Part shown: positions 35,493 through 46,025 of the stretch, in pieces
How the letters are laid out: each line of letters opens with the position of its first letter
Numbering within the stretch: position 1 is the first letter of the stretch
NCBI RefSeq assembly: GCF_030867095.1
Contig: NC_081837.1
Span: 17,912,001 to 17,976,000 of the forward strand
DNA length: 64,000 nucleotides
Reading direction: 5' to 3'
Source of the DNA: Alligator mississippiensis
Lineage: Eukaryota; Chordata; Crocodylia; Alligatoridae
The notes under the pieces: generated by a model
What the model was told of the DNA's origin: nothing
The model's input: the letters and a program-made list of their open reading frames with translations, nothing else
Database searches by the model: none
Made by a program: the position numbers and the translations under genes

Positions 35493-36420
35493 AGGGTCAT
35501 AGAAAATAAGGGTTGGAATGGACCTCAGGAGATCATTATGTCCAACACACTCCTCAAAGCAGGGCTGCCCTAAACTTGATCATCTCACTCAAGGCTTTGT
35601 CTATCTGGGTGTTCAAAACTTCCAAGGATGGAGCTTCCACCACCCCTCTGGGTAGCTTGTTCCAGTGCTTTACCACCCTCCTGATAAGATTTTTTTTTCC
35701 TAATATCTAAACTGAACTTGAGACCATTGCTCCTTGTTCAATCATCTGCTACCACGGAGAACAATAGGGCTACATCCTCTTTGTAACCACCCCTGAGGGA
35801 GTTGCAGGCTGCTATTAAACATCATCTTGGTCTTCTCTTCACCAAACTAAAGAAGCCCAGTTCCTTCAGCCACTCCTCGTAACTCATGTAACCTGGCCCC
35901 TTATCCATTTTTCCTGCCCTCCAGTAGACTCTCTCCAGTCTGTCTACATCTTTTCAGTAGTTGGAGGCCCAAAGCTGGACACAGTCCTCCAGATGTGTTC
36001 TCACCAGTGCCAAACGTGGGGGAAGAATCACTTCCTTGTGGTTATGCTCCTGGTAAGGCAGCACAATTGCCATTGGCCTTCTTTGCAACAAGGGCACAGT
36101 GATCCACATTAACCCCTAGGTCCTGCTACTTAGCCAGTCAGTCCCCAGTCTGTACCAGTGCATAGGACTGTTCCATGCTAAATGCAGGATTTTGCACTTG
36201 TTGTTACTGAACCTCATGAGATTGCATTTGGTCCAATCCTCCCATTTGTCGAGGTCCCCCTGACTCATAGCCCTGCCCTCAAGCATATGTATTACTGCCT
36301 CCAGCTTGGTGTCATCTGCAGACTTGCTGAGGGTGCACTGTATGACATCTTCCCAGTTATCAACAACAATATTGAAAATAAACTGGTTCTGGACCCAACC
36401 CCTGTAGCCACTCCACTTGA
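35493..36420 (-). mobile_element. CR1 LINE, older family, duplicated with the block
   Basis: 3' end at GGGTCATAGAAAATAAGGG, then ORF2 C-terminal codons on - (LSKSADDTKLEAV, CNLMRFSNNKCKILHL) up to the PQGSVLGP-equivalent block, where it is truncated at about 36,420. The same copy with the same 3' end is at 42,013-42,955, so it predates the OR block duplication. Confidence 0.85.
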
Positions 36421-36824
36421 TATTGGCTGCCAAATAGACATGGTGGAAGGGGAGGGGGATGGGGGGAAACCTGCTTCTTACCTATCTAACCATAGGTTGA
36501 AATTCCTTCCTGATCCCAAGTACAGGGTTTTGTCTCACCCAGAGTGGTGGGGCACTGTCTAGCTCATGATCTTGGGGGTTTAGTCTGACAGGAGCATTCG
36601 CATATCAGTCAAAATCCCCAATCTTGATTTCAGTTAACACCCAATGCTTTTAAAGGTGGAAGAAACCCCCCACCCCATGATTCATGTAGCAAAAGGAGAG
36701 GGAAGAAAATCCTTCCTTAGCCTGTACAGCAAACAGCAAAGACCAGAGGAAGTGGAAATAACCAGAGACGAACATGGATGTAGCTATTCCTGGATCATGC
36801 CTGACCAATGCTCATCCATCCCCT

Positions 36825-37190
36825 TGAACACCTCCAATGATTGAGATTGCACAACATCCCTAATCAGTCTAGTCCACTGCCCCATTGGTCTATCAGTGAA
36901 GACATTCTCCTGATAACGAATCTGAACCTATTTTATTGGTGTTTTGGATTTTCTCTCTTCTCCCCGTCTCTACTTCCCTCTGTCCTTCTTCCCTCTGGCC
37001 CTTGCCCCATTCCTTCAGACCTCCTATGTTAACATATATATGGAAATTATTGCATTTTTCCCTCAATCTAAGGTCATTATGCGTCAGCCTCATCTGCTCG
37101 TCTACCACATGCTACCATGTCATTGGTCCCTCTCTTTCTACCTATGCACCAACCTGGGCTGGTGTGCTTTCCTCCATTGCAGTACTTAGG
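36825..37190 (-). mobile_element. Old LINE fragment, copy 3 of 3
   Basis: Unit-2 counterpart of 27,925-28,290; see that entry. Confidence 0.6.
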
Positions 37191-37212
37191 AAGAAAGAGC
37201 AGACAGGACTCT

Positions 37213-37450
37213 GAAGAGGCCAAGACTGGACATTAGGAAGAACTTCTTCACAGTTAGAGTGGCCAAGGTCTGGAACGGGCTCCCAAGGGAGGTGGTGCTC
37301 TCCCCTACCCTGGGGGTCTTCAAGAGGAGGTTGGATATGCATCTAGCTGGGGTCATCTAAAGCCAGCACTCTTTCCTGCCTATACAGGTGGTCGAACTCG
37401 ATGATCAATTGAGGTCCCTTCTGACCCTAGCATCTATGAATCTATGAGGA
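37213..37450 (+). mobile_element. CR1 LINE 3' scrap, young subfamily
   Basis: [26 protein letters not shown] to HLAGVI, then the 3' UTR ending ATCTATGAATCTATGAGG. Close to the copies at 4003 and 32,960. Unit-2-specific. Confidence 0.9.
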
Positions 37451-38829
37451 ATGCAATCTTGCTTCCTAGGGAAGTCTTAGTTAGAGTCCAAACCTGGGAG
37501 CTGAGCAGGGGACGGGCCAATGTACAAGAAAGAGCAGGCAAAACTGTAAAGATGAACACCATTTGGCTCCATGGGAAAGTCCTAGTTCATGTCATTTATC
37601 ACACTTGCCTTGAGCATGGGACTGTTCCCCAATCAGTTGCTCGTTTGGACTCCAATAGAAAAGTGGGACCGGAAGCAGCTTCTGGAGGTCCAGCCTCCTG
37701 CTCAGGGCATGATCTCACCTATCCAAACTATCACATATGTAACCTTGTTTGAACTGGTTCTAAAACTGTGCAGTCACCCCATCCCACTATATTGCCCACA
37801 AGCAATATTGCCCACACTAAGCTATATTGCCCACAAACACTAAATCTACCACAATCTGCCGCAGGTAAAAGGAGGAGACAAAGCCTGTCAGTGTCCTGCT
37901 CCTGCAAGTGTTTATAAAAGCATTCAGGATATACAAAGAAGGCTGCTAGCCCCCACACTTACAGAGAAACGACGCTCCTTCCCCAACAAGTCTCTACCCA
38001 TGTGTCTGTACAGTAAACTTCCTTCTGGCTCCTAAATGTGGTGATTGGCAGGTCCCTGGGGGGACAGAGAAAACCCTTTACCCTGGGCTGCAGCCAACCC
38101 CCCGTGCTGCTGTGGCTTGCAGGTTTGTTGGGAGATGGGGGTCCTGACACCCTTAGCAACAGGAGGGGAAAAATTACTCCTATCCCACGTTGCGACTAGC
38201 AAAGCCTAGGCACATTGGCCCTCTGATAGACGCAGCCTGTTACAAGCCACAGAGAGATTCTCTGACATGTGGTCAGCAGTAGGTCCAATGGGAGACTCTG
38301 GACAGTCCTTCTGGCTTCAATATCTGTGAATCCTGCATGTTTCCCATGGGCTCTGCTTCTGAGCTGTGCAGGGCTCTAGGGAAACAGTCCCACAAGACCT
38401 CCCAACATACACATAGACAACTCACTGACTGCGACTTCAGTCTCTTCATTGCAGTAAAGCTCCAAGGCAGCTGCACGCCCAGCTCTTCTTCAGGGACTCA
38501 TCATTTTGGATCTACTCCTCTCAGTTCTCCTGCAGAGTGAGGAGTGCATGCCGCCAACAAACCTGTAACCCTGGCATCTAGATAGCAAAGTGATGGGGGG
38601 CAAGAGTTTGGAGGCAGGAGTAAATGGTCATCAATCAAAGTTTCCTGGCATGCAAGGATTTAACGTAGAAAATGGAAGACAAATTCATTAAGATGAGCGC
38701 AGTAAGTAATATATTCAATAATTCAATAATGTTTGGGTTTTAAGAAAGATGAACATTTGGAACATAATAATGAATTATAATTAAAATTATTTAAGATCTT
38801 TATCTTCCATTTAATAAAATACCTTCTTC

Positions 38830-39590
38830 AGGTATATTGGGAGCAAAAAGAAAGGTCAGGATAGCATAGGACTTCTACAGGACAAACTTGGGCAATTAGT
38901 GACAGATAGGGGGGACAAAACTGAGCTCTTCAATGAGATTTTTGCCTCTCTATGTCTCATCTTGGAGCAAGACAAATCTTCCCATTGGATCACAGACAGG
39001 AACAAAAGGGATACCAGCCCACCAACTCTTAGCACCCACTTAGTGAAGACACACTTGGAAGGGCTGGACGTGTTTAAGTCAGCAGCCCCGGGTGATTTTC
39101 ATTGATGGGTGCTGAAGAGATTGGCAGTGTCATAGAAGAGCCACTGGCATGGCTGCTTGAGCACTCTTGGTGCTCAGGTCAGGTCCCAGAGGACTGAAAA
39201 AGGGCCAATGTGGGTCACAGTTATCACATGAAAGGATAGGGATCAAATGCAGGCGGATCTGGACAGTTTGGGAAAGTGGGTGGAACAGAAGAGGATGCAG
39301 TTCAATAAGGACACTTGCAAAGTGCTGCACCTAGGGAAAAGGATTCACCAACATGCTTCCCGGCTCGGGGATGACCTTCACAGCAGCAGAAAAGGATCTC
39401 GGAGCTGTTGTTGATACCAAGATGAACACGAGTTGTCAATGTGAAGAAGCAATCAATGAAGCTACTCGCACTTTATCACGCATTAGTAGATGCATGACAA
39501 ACAGGTCCAGGGAGGTGATAGTTCCCCTTTATGCAGCATTGGTTAGGCTGCATTTGGAGTATTGGGTCCAGTGTTGGGCACCAAGTCACA
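38830..39590 (+). mobile_element. CR1 LINE fragment with internal deletion
   Basis: Begins KRKGQDSIGLLQDKLGQLVTDRG, runs through NEIFASLCL to a TGA at the WKRA block (39,196), then jumps about 500 bp of family sequence to QADLDSLGKWVEQKRMQFN. It continues through SCQCEEAINEATRTLS and RSREVIVPLY, and stops in RLHLEYWVQCWAP near 39,590. No 3' UTR. Confidence 0.8.
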
Positions 39591-40032
39591 TGGACCTGCC
39601 ATGGACCTACACCTCGTCTGAGCTGGCATGGCCCCTTGGTCTAGAAAAGAGCTAGCCCAGTGTATGCCAGTGTGACAGTGCACTGATAATTTCTCCATTT
39701 TCACAGACGTGGGAAATGAATAAGGTTTAGTCAGGCATTGAAACAAGGTCTCTGGAAAAGTACTGGCAAAATACTTTTCCTGTCTGCTTTTTAGATGAAA
39801 TGCCTCACTATTTGATTTTTTAAAAAAGGTTCACAAAAAATGTCAGCATTTTAGGAACCCTGCTTTTTCATGATTTTCTTTTTTAGACAGCCACCTTATT
39901 TTTCATTGAAAGGCAGTTTTCACAAGTCCTGTATTACTGTGGGCAGAAATAGTGGGGTTTTTATCTTGTGTGCTCTTCTGCTGACCAGAGTCGTTCCCTT
40001 CCCCTCCACAGGCATCCCAAAAGGCACTGTGG

Positions 40033-40959
40033 ATGATGACGTCCAATTGCACCGCGGTGACTGAGTTCCTGCTCCTGGGGTTCTCCGATGCCCTGGGATT
40101 GCAGATCTTGCACTTGGCCACTTTTCTAACAATATACCTGGCAGCCCTGATTGGCAACCTCCTTGTTATCATGCTCATAGCCGTTGACAGCCATCTCCAC
40201 ACCCCGATGTACTTCTTCCTCCTCAATCTGTCCATCCTTGACATCAGATCTATCTCTGTCATTGTTCCCAAATCCATGGCCAATTCCATACTGAACACCA
40301 GGCTGATTTCCTATTCTGGATGTGTCACCCAAGTTTTTCTCGTCCTCTTTTTCATTGCAGCAGACCTTGCCATCCTCATCATCATGGCTTATGACCGGTA
40401 CATCGCCATCTGCAAACCACTGCACTATGCGACAGTGATGAACAGGAGAGCTTGTCTGCAAATGGCAGCCGCAGGCTGGAGCGCTGCTCTTCTGTACTCT
40501 GCCCTGCACACGGGGAACACCTTTAGGCTGCCCTTCTGCCACTCCAACATTGTCAACCAGTTCTTCTGTGAAATCCCCCAGCTCCTTAGGATTTCTTTCT
40601 CAGAGGTGCTTACTAGTGAAATTCAGATTCTTATATTTAGTATATGTTTAGGTCTTGTTTGCATTACGTTTATTTTTGTGTCTTATATTCAGATATTCAC
40701 TACTGTACTGAGAATCCCCTCTGAGCAGGGCCGGCATAAAGCAGTTTCCACCTGCCTTCCCCACCTCATTGTTGTCTCCTTGCTGGGAAGCACTGGGATG
40801 ATTGCCCATATGAAGCCCACATCTGGGTCCCCATCAGCTCTGGACCTCATGCTGTCTGTTCTCTATTCTATGATCCCTCCAATGATGAATCCGGTCATCT
40901 ACAGCATGAGAAACAAGGACATTAAAGCAGCTCTGTGGAAACTGCTGAGATGGAGGTGA
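40033..40959 (+). CDS. Olfactory receptor, family-14-like, copy 2
   Basis: Odorant GPCR of 308 codons with all class II hallmarks: sequon N5-C-T, GN at 41-42 in TM1, HTPMYFFLLNLSILD at 56-70, C97 and C179 for the TM3-ECL2 disulfide, MAYDRYIAICKPLHY at 118-132, SY at 217-218, HKAVSTCLPHL at 235-245, and PPMMNPVIYSMRNK at 282-295. The start could be ATG 40,033 or the next codon, 40,036. The splice acceptor CCCCTCCACAG ends at 40,011. It signals through the olfactory G protein in sensory neuron cilia (family knowledge); the ligand is unknown. It arose with copy 1 by segmental duplication, and its consensus residues are better kept, so it is the more credible working receptor. Family 14 is assigned from motifs typical of the OR14 group that expanded in birds and reptiles. 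Confidence 0.92.
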   Translation: MMTSNCTAVTEFLLLGFSDALGLQILHLATFLTIYLAALIGNLLVIMLIAVDSHLHTPMYFFLLNLSILDIRSISVIVPKSMANSILNTRLISYSGCVTQVFLVLFFIAADLAILIIMAYDRYIAICKPLHYATVMNRRACLQMAAAGWSAALLYSALHTGNTFRLPFCHSNIVNQFFCEIPQLLRISFSEVLTSEIQILIFSICLGLVCITFIFVSYIQIFTTVLRIPSEQGRHKAVSTCLPHLIVVSLLGSTGMIAHMKPTSGSPSALDLMLSVLYSMIPPMMNPVIYSMRNKDIKAALWKLLRWR

Positions 40960-42012
40960 TTTATTGTGATGAAGATGTCAGTTATTGTCCAGTGACTGTC
41001 GTTTCATTGAGCATTTTTATAGTAACTGAGCTGTTTTAATAAAAATCAACTCCACCGGTGTCAGTAGTGGAGATTTATAGAAACAACCAACTGTGTTATT
41101 CATACAGATTTAGTTAACTAATGTCACTTGTGTTTCATTAGGTTTACACGATTTTAAATAACCTCTCTATCTAATTTTCACCCTATATCTCACTGAACTA
41201 GTTAGTCTCTAAGATACCACTCTGTTCTTGGTAATCTTTTTGTATGTGTTAAATTATATCTTTGATGCTGATATTGTCATTTCTTAGTGCACTGTTGCAA
41301 CAGCTTTTACATACCTTAAATATTTATTAAATGCCTTGGTGGAGAATATCACTGGATCTTTCTCTCTTCTGGATTTCAAATAAAAAAGAATAATCCACAT
41401 TTTACGGCATGCCCCGGGGGGACACCATCCTCCAAAAGAAAAAACAATAATAGCTGAAGTTAATTACTCCTGAGAGTTTAGGTAACTGTCCAGAATTGAC
41501 ACCCAAAAGCGAATTTTGAAAGGTATGAATTAGTTTGACTCATACTGACTCCTACTGTTGGGCAATTTGAAGCTAGTTCAGGCAACAAGGTTTTAATACA
41601 AGAAACAGAAGCAAGGATAAGTCTGCATTGAGCTGAAAGGCAGAGAGGTGGCACAATCTCCTTCCTCGGAGGGTCTTAAGACTGGGCTAGACCAAGCCAT
41701 GGTTGGCATGACCCAACTGGAGACAGTCTGTCTTTGACTGCAGGTATAGGGATTTGTCTGACCCAGAGTGGTAGGGAAAGACTCCCTAGCTCATGATCTT
41801 GGGGCTTTAGTTTGAGCAGGAGCTTCGGCATACCATTCAAAATCCCCAACCTTGATTTCAGCCAACACCCGATGCTGGACTAGAAGACACCCTGAAGTCC
41901 CATCCATCCCTTATTTTCTATGCTTCTATCATTATATGAGAGGAGTGGTGTTGTAAAACTCGGAGGGATGTTTCCCCTGTAGCTAACACTGCTCTAAACC
42001 AATGACTAATCT
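40960..42012. other. Duplicated 3' flank of OR copy 2
   Basis: 40,960-41,380 matches 32,141-32,545 downstream of copy 1, and 41,390-41,940 matches 34,855-35,400. No gene. Confidence 0.6.
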
Positions 42013-42955
42013 TAGGGTCATAGAAAATTAGGGTTGGAACAGACCTTGGGAGATCATCTTGTCCAACACATTCCTCAAAGCAGGGCTGCTCTAAACTTGA
42101 TCATGTCACTCAAGGTTTTGTCTATCTGGGTGTTCAAAACCTCCAAGGATGGAGCTTCCACCACCCCTCCGGGTAGCCTGTTCCAGTGCTTTACCACCCT
42201 CCTGGTAAGATTTCTGTTCCTAATATCTAAACTGAACTTGAGACCATTGGTCCTTGTTCAATCATCTGCTACCATGGAGAACAATGGCGCTCCATCCTCT
42301 TTGTAACCGCCCCTGAGGGAGTTGCAGGCTGCTATTAAACACCATCTTGGTCTTCTCTTCTCCAAACTAAATAAGGCCAGTTCCTTCAGCCTCTCCTCAT
42401 TACTCATGTAACCTGGCCCCTTAACCATTTTTCCTGCCCTCCAGTAGACTCTCTCCAGTCTGTCTGCATCCTATCAGTAGTGGGAGGCCCAAAGCTGGAC
42501 ACAGTGTTGCAGATGTGCTCTCACCAGTGCCAATCAGGGGGGAAGAATCATTTCCTTTGATCTTGTGGTTATGATCCTGCTAATGCAGCACAATTGCCAT
42601 TGGTCTTCTTTGCAACAAGGGCACAGTGTTGGCTCTTATTCACCTTCTGATCCACTTTAACCCCTAGGTCCTGCTACTTATCCAGTCAGTCCCCAGTCTG
42701 TACCAGTGCATAGGATTGTTCCGTGCTACATGCAGGATTTTGCACTTGTTGTTATTGAACCTCATGAGATTGCATTTGGTACAATCGTCCTATTTGTCGA
42801 GGTCCCTCTGAATCATAGCCCTGCCCTCAAACATACCTATTACTGCCCCCAGCTTGGTGTCATCAGCAGACTTGCTGAGGGTGGGCTGTATGCCATTTTC
42901 CCAGTTGTTGACAAAGATATTAAAAATAAACTGGTTCTGGACCCAACCCCTGGAG
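42013..42955 (-). mobile_element. CR1 LINE, unit-2 copy of 35,493-36,420
   Basis: Same 3' end and the same old subfamily as its unit-1 partner. Its 5' side is cut at about 42,955, where receptor codons begin in the opposite orientation. Confidence 0.85.
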
Positions 42956-43381
42956 CACTGCCACTCCAACATCGTCAAACAGTTCTTCTGTGAAGTCCCC
43001 CAGCTCCTTAGGATTTCTGTCTCAGAGGTGTTTATTAGTGAAATTCAGATTCTTATCTTAGGTTCATGTTTAAGTCTTGGTTGCATTGTGTTTATATTTG
43101 TGTCTTATATTCAGATATTCACTACTGTACTGAGAATCCCCTCTGAGCAGGGCCGGCATAAAGCAGTTTCCACCTGCCTTTCCCACCTCATTGTTGTCTC
43201 CTTGCTGGGTAGTACTGGGATGATTGCCCATATGAAGCCCACATCTGGGTCCCCATCAGCTCTGGACCTCATGGTGTCTGTTCTCTATTCCATGATCCCA
43301 CCAATGATGAATCCGGTCATCTACAGCATGAGAAACAAGGACATCAAAGCAGCTCTGTGGAAACTAATGAGATGGAAGTAG
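42956..43381 (+). pseudogene. Olfactory receptor copy 3, C-terminal half only
   Basis: Starts abruptly at HSNIVKQFFCEVPQLLRI (ECL2) and continues open through SYIQIFTTVLRI, HKAVSTCLSHL and PPMMNPVIYSMRNKDIKAAL to the TAG at 43,381. TM1-TM4 are gone, replaced by the CR1 at 42,013. The join falls at GCCACTCCA, nine bases also present in the CR1 at the equivalent place in unit 1 (near 36,407), which suggests microhomology-guided recombination. A chimeric frame from 42,854 happens to stay open across the join but starts in LINE sequence and cannot make a receptor. The 3' flank to 43,765 matches that of copies 1 and 2. Confidence 0.9.
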
Positions 43382-43784
43382 TTTATTCAAAAGAAGATCT
43401 CTGTTGTTCTCTAATGACTGTGGTTTCAGTGAATGTGTTTATCGAAACAATCATTTGTGTTATTAATACAGATTAACTGAGCCAATGTCAGTTTTATTTT
43501 TTTAGGTTTACACCATTTCAAATAACTTCTCTGTCTAATTTTAAACTTGTATATCCCTGAATTAGTTAGTCTCTGATACCACTCTGCCCTAGCTAATGAT
43601 TTTGTATCTGTTAAATTTTATCTTTCATGCTGATGTTGTCATTTGTTACTGCACTATTGCCACAGCTTCATTATCTCTAATAATCCCTCCTGGAGAAAAT
43701 CATTAGATTTTTCTCCTTTCTGTGTTATAAAGTTTTCTTGAAGTTTGATTATTTGGGATGCGGAACGAGTGTGTGACACTGTTC
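43382..43784. other. 3' flank of OR copy 3, up to the tRNA array
   Basis: Homologous to 32,141-32,545 and 40,960-41,370. Homology ends at about 43,765 (TTATTTGGGATGYGGAA), and tRNA-array sequence starts by 43,785. Confidence 0.65.
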
Positions 43785-43840
43785 GGGAAAAGCCGAATGG
43801 GGAATGTAAGGGGAGAGGTAGGCGGCCCAGCCGCAGCCCT

Positions 43841-43863
43841 GGGGTGGGGTGGGGTGGGGTGGG
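43841..43863 (+). repeat. (GGGGT)n run, array unit 1
   Basis: Four G4T units and a closing GGG. Shorter versions occur at about 45,194 and 47,451, and the longest at 48,791. Confidence 0.9.
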
Positions 43864-44131
43864 CCGCCCAGTGGGATGTGCAGCCCAGCGGGCCCTGCAC
43901 CTGGCCTTCCTGGGGCTGGTGCATGTGGAGGGTGTTAGCTGGGCGAGAGCAGCGCCTGGCTGGCAGGTGCGAGTGCCAAAGAGCTCAGGGCTCACCGGGT
44001 GGCAGGGCAAGGAGCAGAGGGCCGAGCGGGAGGGGACGGTGATGGTGGCAGGAGTGCTGGGTCCTGGGTGGGTGAGCCGGGTACTTTTGGGTGTGTGTTA
44101 CCTGATGCTGCAAGAGCGAGGGGGTGTTTTT

Positions 44132-44219
44132 CTTTCGGTAGCTCAGCTGGTAGAGCAGAGGACTGTAGAGCGTTGGGCAAGACATCCTTAGGTGGCTGAT
44201 TCGAGTCCGGCTCGAAGAA
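44132..44219 (+). tRNA. tRNA-Tyr (GTA) with 15-nt intron, copy 1
   Basis: Exon 1 is 44,132-44,168 (anticodon loop CTGTAG..A, anticodon GTA), the intron 44,169-44,183 lies just after position 37, and exon 2 is 44,184-44,219. D-arm and anticodon stem are normal. The acceptor stem has a 1:72 C-A mismatch, and the T-stem pair 53:61 is A-C instead of G-C, which also damages the B box (GATTCGAGTCC). A TTTT terminator follows at 44,229. Probably a weak or dead gene. Confidence 0.8.
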
Positions 44220-44228
44220 ACGCCTCCC

Positions 44229-44232
44229 TTTT
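44229..44232 (+). terminator. Pol III terminator of tRNA-Tyr copy 1
   Basis: TTTT nine bases after the tRNA end; kept in all three full Tyr copies. Confidence 0.7.
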
Positions 44233-44489
44233 GGGGCTTGCATAGGAAAGCTCTGCACCTGAGGGTGGCAGGGGCAGCTTGCGTGGAAGGTGAGCGCTGC
44301 TGAGTTGTGCAAGGGCACACCAAAAGGGCCTACTGCCTGACTGGGAGGCGCTGCCCCTGCGAAAAAGTCTTCCTTTCTGCGAGCGCAAGGGGATTAGGCA
44401 GCAGGGGTGAGGCTGGCCCACGGGTGGCCAGGAAGCAAAGGGGGAGCAGGCTTGGGTAGCCAGCAGCAGCCAAAGGAAGACCTGAGGGC

Positions 44490-44562
44490 TGCCGAAGCCC
44501 AGGATCGATCCAGGGACCTTTAGATCTTCAGGCTAACACTCTCCCAACTGAGCTACTCTGGC
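44490..44562 (-). tRNA. tRNA-Phe (GAA), copy 1
   Basis: 73-nt cloverleaf with anticodon GAA in loop CTGAAGA, variable loop AGGTC and discriminator A73. Mismatches are 4:69 (A-C) in the acceptor stem and 31:39 (C-T) in the anticodon stem. T54 is A. Likely degraded. Confidence 0.8.
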
Positions 44563-45479
44563 TTGTAGAAGGGGAGTGGTGGCTCTGGCTGGGCCTTCCT
44601 CCCCAGACCCTGAGCCCAAGGTGGGAGGCTGGGCTTGGGGCTCTGGGCATTTTGCTTGGCTCCCAGACCTGCGGTTGCTTGGCCAGCGCCCATGCTTGAC
44701 AAGGGAGGCCCAAGAAGTGGCACGGCATGGGGAGCCTGCGGCTGCTAGGCTCCGGGCCGGCTACATGGCAGGGGCTGGGCTTGATGGCCAGCAGCTGTGG
44801 CCTCCTTTGGGAGGGCACTGGCTGGCCTTGTGTGGCCAGGGCTGGAGGCAATGCAGCCGTGCCAGGCAGGCGAGACCAAGCCTAGACGGCTAAGCCCAGC
44901 CAAACCCTGCCCAGGTCGGCTGCTGGCGAGACCCGTTTGGAGTGGGCAGCGAGCGCGTTCCCTGCGCGCTCAGGCCGTGGGACGCGGCAGCTGGTGCGTC
45001 TCCTTTTTCAGACAGGCGTCCCTGGAGCCGGGCTGGTGTCAGGCAGGCTGTCGAAGGCAAGGCATGTGGAAACTGTGGAGGCCTGACCCAGAGGGACAGG
45101 CGTGTGGTCTTGGCGGTGAGTGGGGCCTGTGGGGAAAGCCGAATGGGGAATGTAAGGGGAGAGGTAGGCGGCCCAGCCGCAGCCCTGGGTTCGGGTGGGG
45201 TGGGGTGGGTTGGGCCGCCCAGTGGGATGTGCAACCTGGCGGGCCCTCGCCTGGCCTTCCTGGGGCTGGTGCATGTGGCGGGTGTTAGCTGGGCGAGAGC
45301 AGTGCCTGGCTGGCAGGTGCGAGTGCCAAAGAGCTCAGGGCTCACCGGGTGGCAGGGCAAGGAGCAGAGGGCCGAGCGGGAGGGGACGGTGATGGTGGCA
45401 GGAGTGCTGGGTCCCTGGTGGGTGAGCCAGGTACTTTTGGGCGTGTTACCTGATGCTGCAAGAGCGTGGGGGTGTTTTT

Positions 45480-45567
45480 CTTTCGGTAGCTCAGCTGGTT
45501 GAGCAGAGGACTGTAGAGCGTTGGGCAAGACATCCTTAGGTGGCTGATTCGAGTCCGGCTCGAAGGA
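45480..45567 (+). tRNA. tRNA-Tyr (GTA) with 15-nt intron, copy 2
   Basis: Same exon/intron layout as copy 1 with the identical intron AGCGTTGGGCAAGAC. The acceptor stem pairs fully (with wobbles) and the discriminator is A. It keeps the A53-C61 mismatch in the T-stem, and D-loop A21 is T. Confidence 0.82.
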
Positions 45568-45576
45568 ACGCCTCCC

Positions 45577-45580
45577 TTTT
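45577..45580 (+). terminator. Pol III terminator of tRNA-Tyr copy 2
   Basis: TTTT ten bases after the tRNA end. Confidence 0.7.
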
Positions 45581-45773
45581 GGGGCTTGCATAGGAAAGCT
45601 CTGCACCTGAGGGTGGCAGGGGCAGCTTGTGTGCAAGGTAAGCACTGGAGAGTTGCGCAAGGGCACACCAAAAGGGCCTACTGCCTACCTGGGAGGCGCT
45701 GCCCCTGCGAAAAAGGTTTCATCTCTGCGAGCACAAGGGGATTAGCAAGCAGGGGTGAGGAAGACCCGAGGGC

Positions 45774-45846
45774 TGCCGAAGCCCAGGATCGATCCAGGGA
45801 CCTTTAGATTTTCAGTCTAACGCTCTCCCAACTGAGCTACTCCAGC
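45774..45846 (-). tRNA. tRNA-Phe (GAA), copy 2, best preserved
   Basis: All four stems pair: acceptor GCTGGAG/CTTCGGC with wobbles, anticodon stem TTAGA/TCTAA, T-stem CCTGG/CTGGG. Anticodon GAA sits in loop CTGAAAA, with A73 present. The only clear departure from vertebrate tRNA-Phe is A54 for T54 (loop ATCGATC), shared by all three copies. No TTTT close downstream; a T5 run lies about 60 nt on. Confidence 0.85.
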
Positions 45847-46025
45847 AGTCAGGAGGGTCATCATGGCTCTGGCTGGGCCTTCCTCCCCAGGCCCTGAGCC
45901 CAAGGTGGAAGGCTGGGCTTGGGGCTCTGGGCTGCAGGCGCCTGGGCCTCTTGCCTGGCTCCGGGACCTGCGGCTGCTTGGCCAGTGCCCGTGCTTGACA
46001 AGGGGAGCCAAGAAATGGCAAGGCC

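Larger units (their letters stand above)
27650..36420. repeat. Tandem duplication unit 1 of the OR14-like block
   Basis: Homologous in order to 36,480-42,955. Matching landmarks are 27,660/36,500, 28,441/37,671 (AAGCAGC-TCTGGAGGTC), 28,980/38,222, 30,841/39,680 (CTTCTCCATTTTCACAGAC), the receptor at 31,178/40,033, 34,855/41,390 and the CR1 at 35,493/42,013. Unit-specific material is 29,560-30,430, the CR1 at 32,960, and about 32,560-32,960 of non-shared sequence. Divergence is moderate, so the duplication predates the unit-specific insertions. Confidence 0.85.
36480..42955. repeat. Tandem duplication unit 2 of the OR14-like block
   Basis: Counterpart of 27,650-36,420 (landmarks given there). 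It has its own insertions, a CR1 tail at 37,213 and a CR1 at 38,830, and lacks the CR1 at 32,960. It ends at the CR1/receptor fusion near 42,955. Confidence 0.85.

Noticed and set aside
42854-43381. 175-codon frame reading from CR1 into receptor copy 3
   Set aside because: The first ~35 codons are antisense LINE and the receptor lacks TM1-TM4, so the frame is accidental; only the receptor remnant is annotated.
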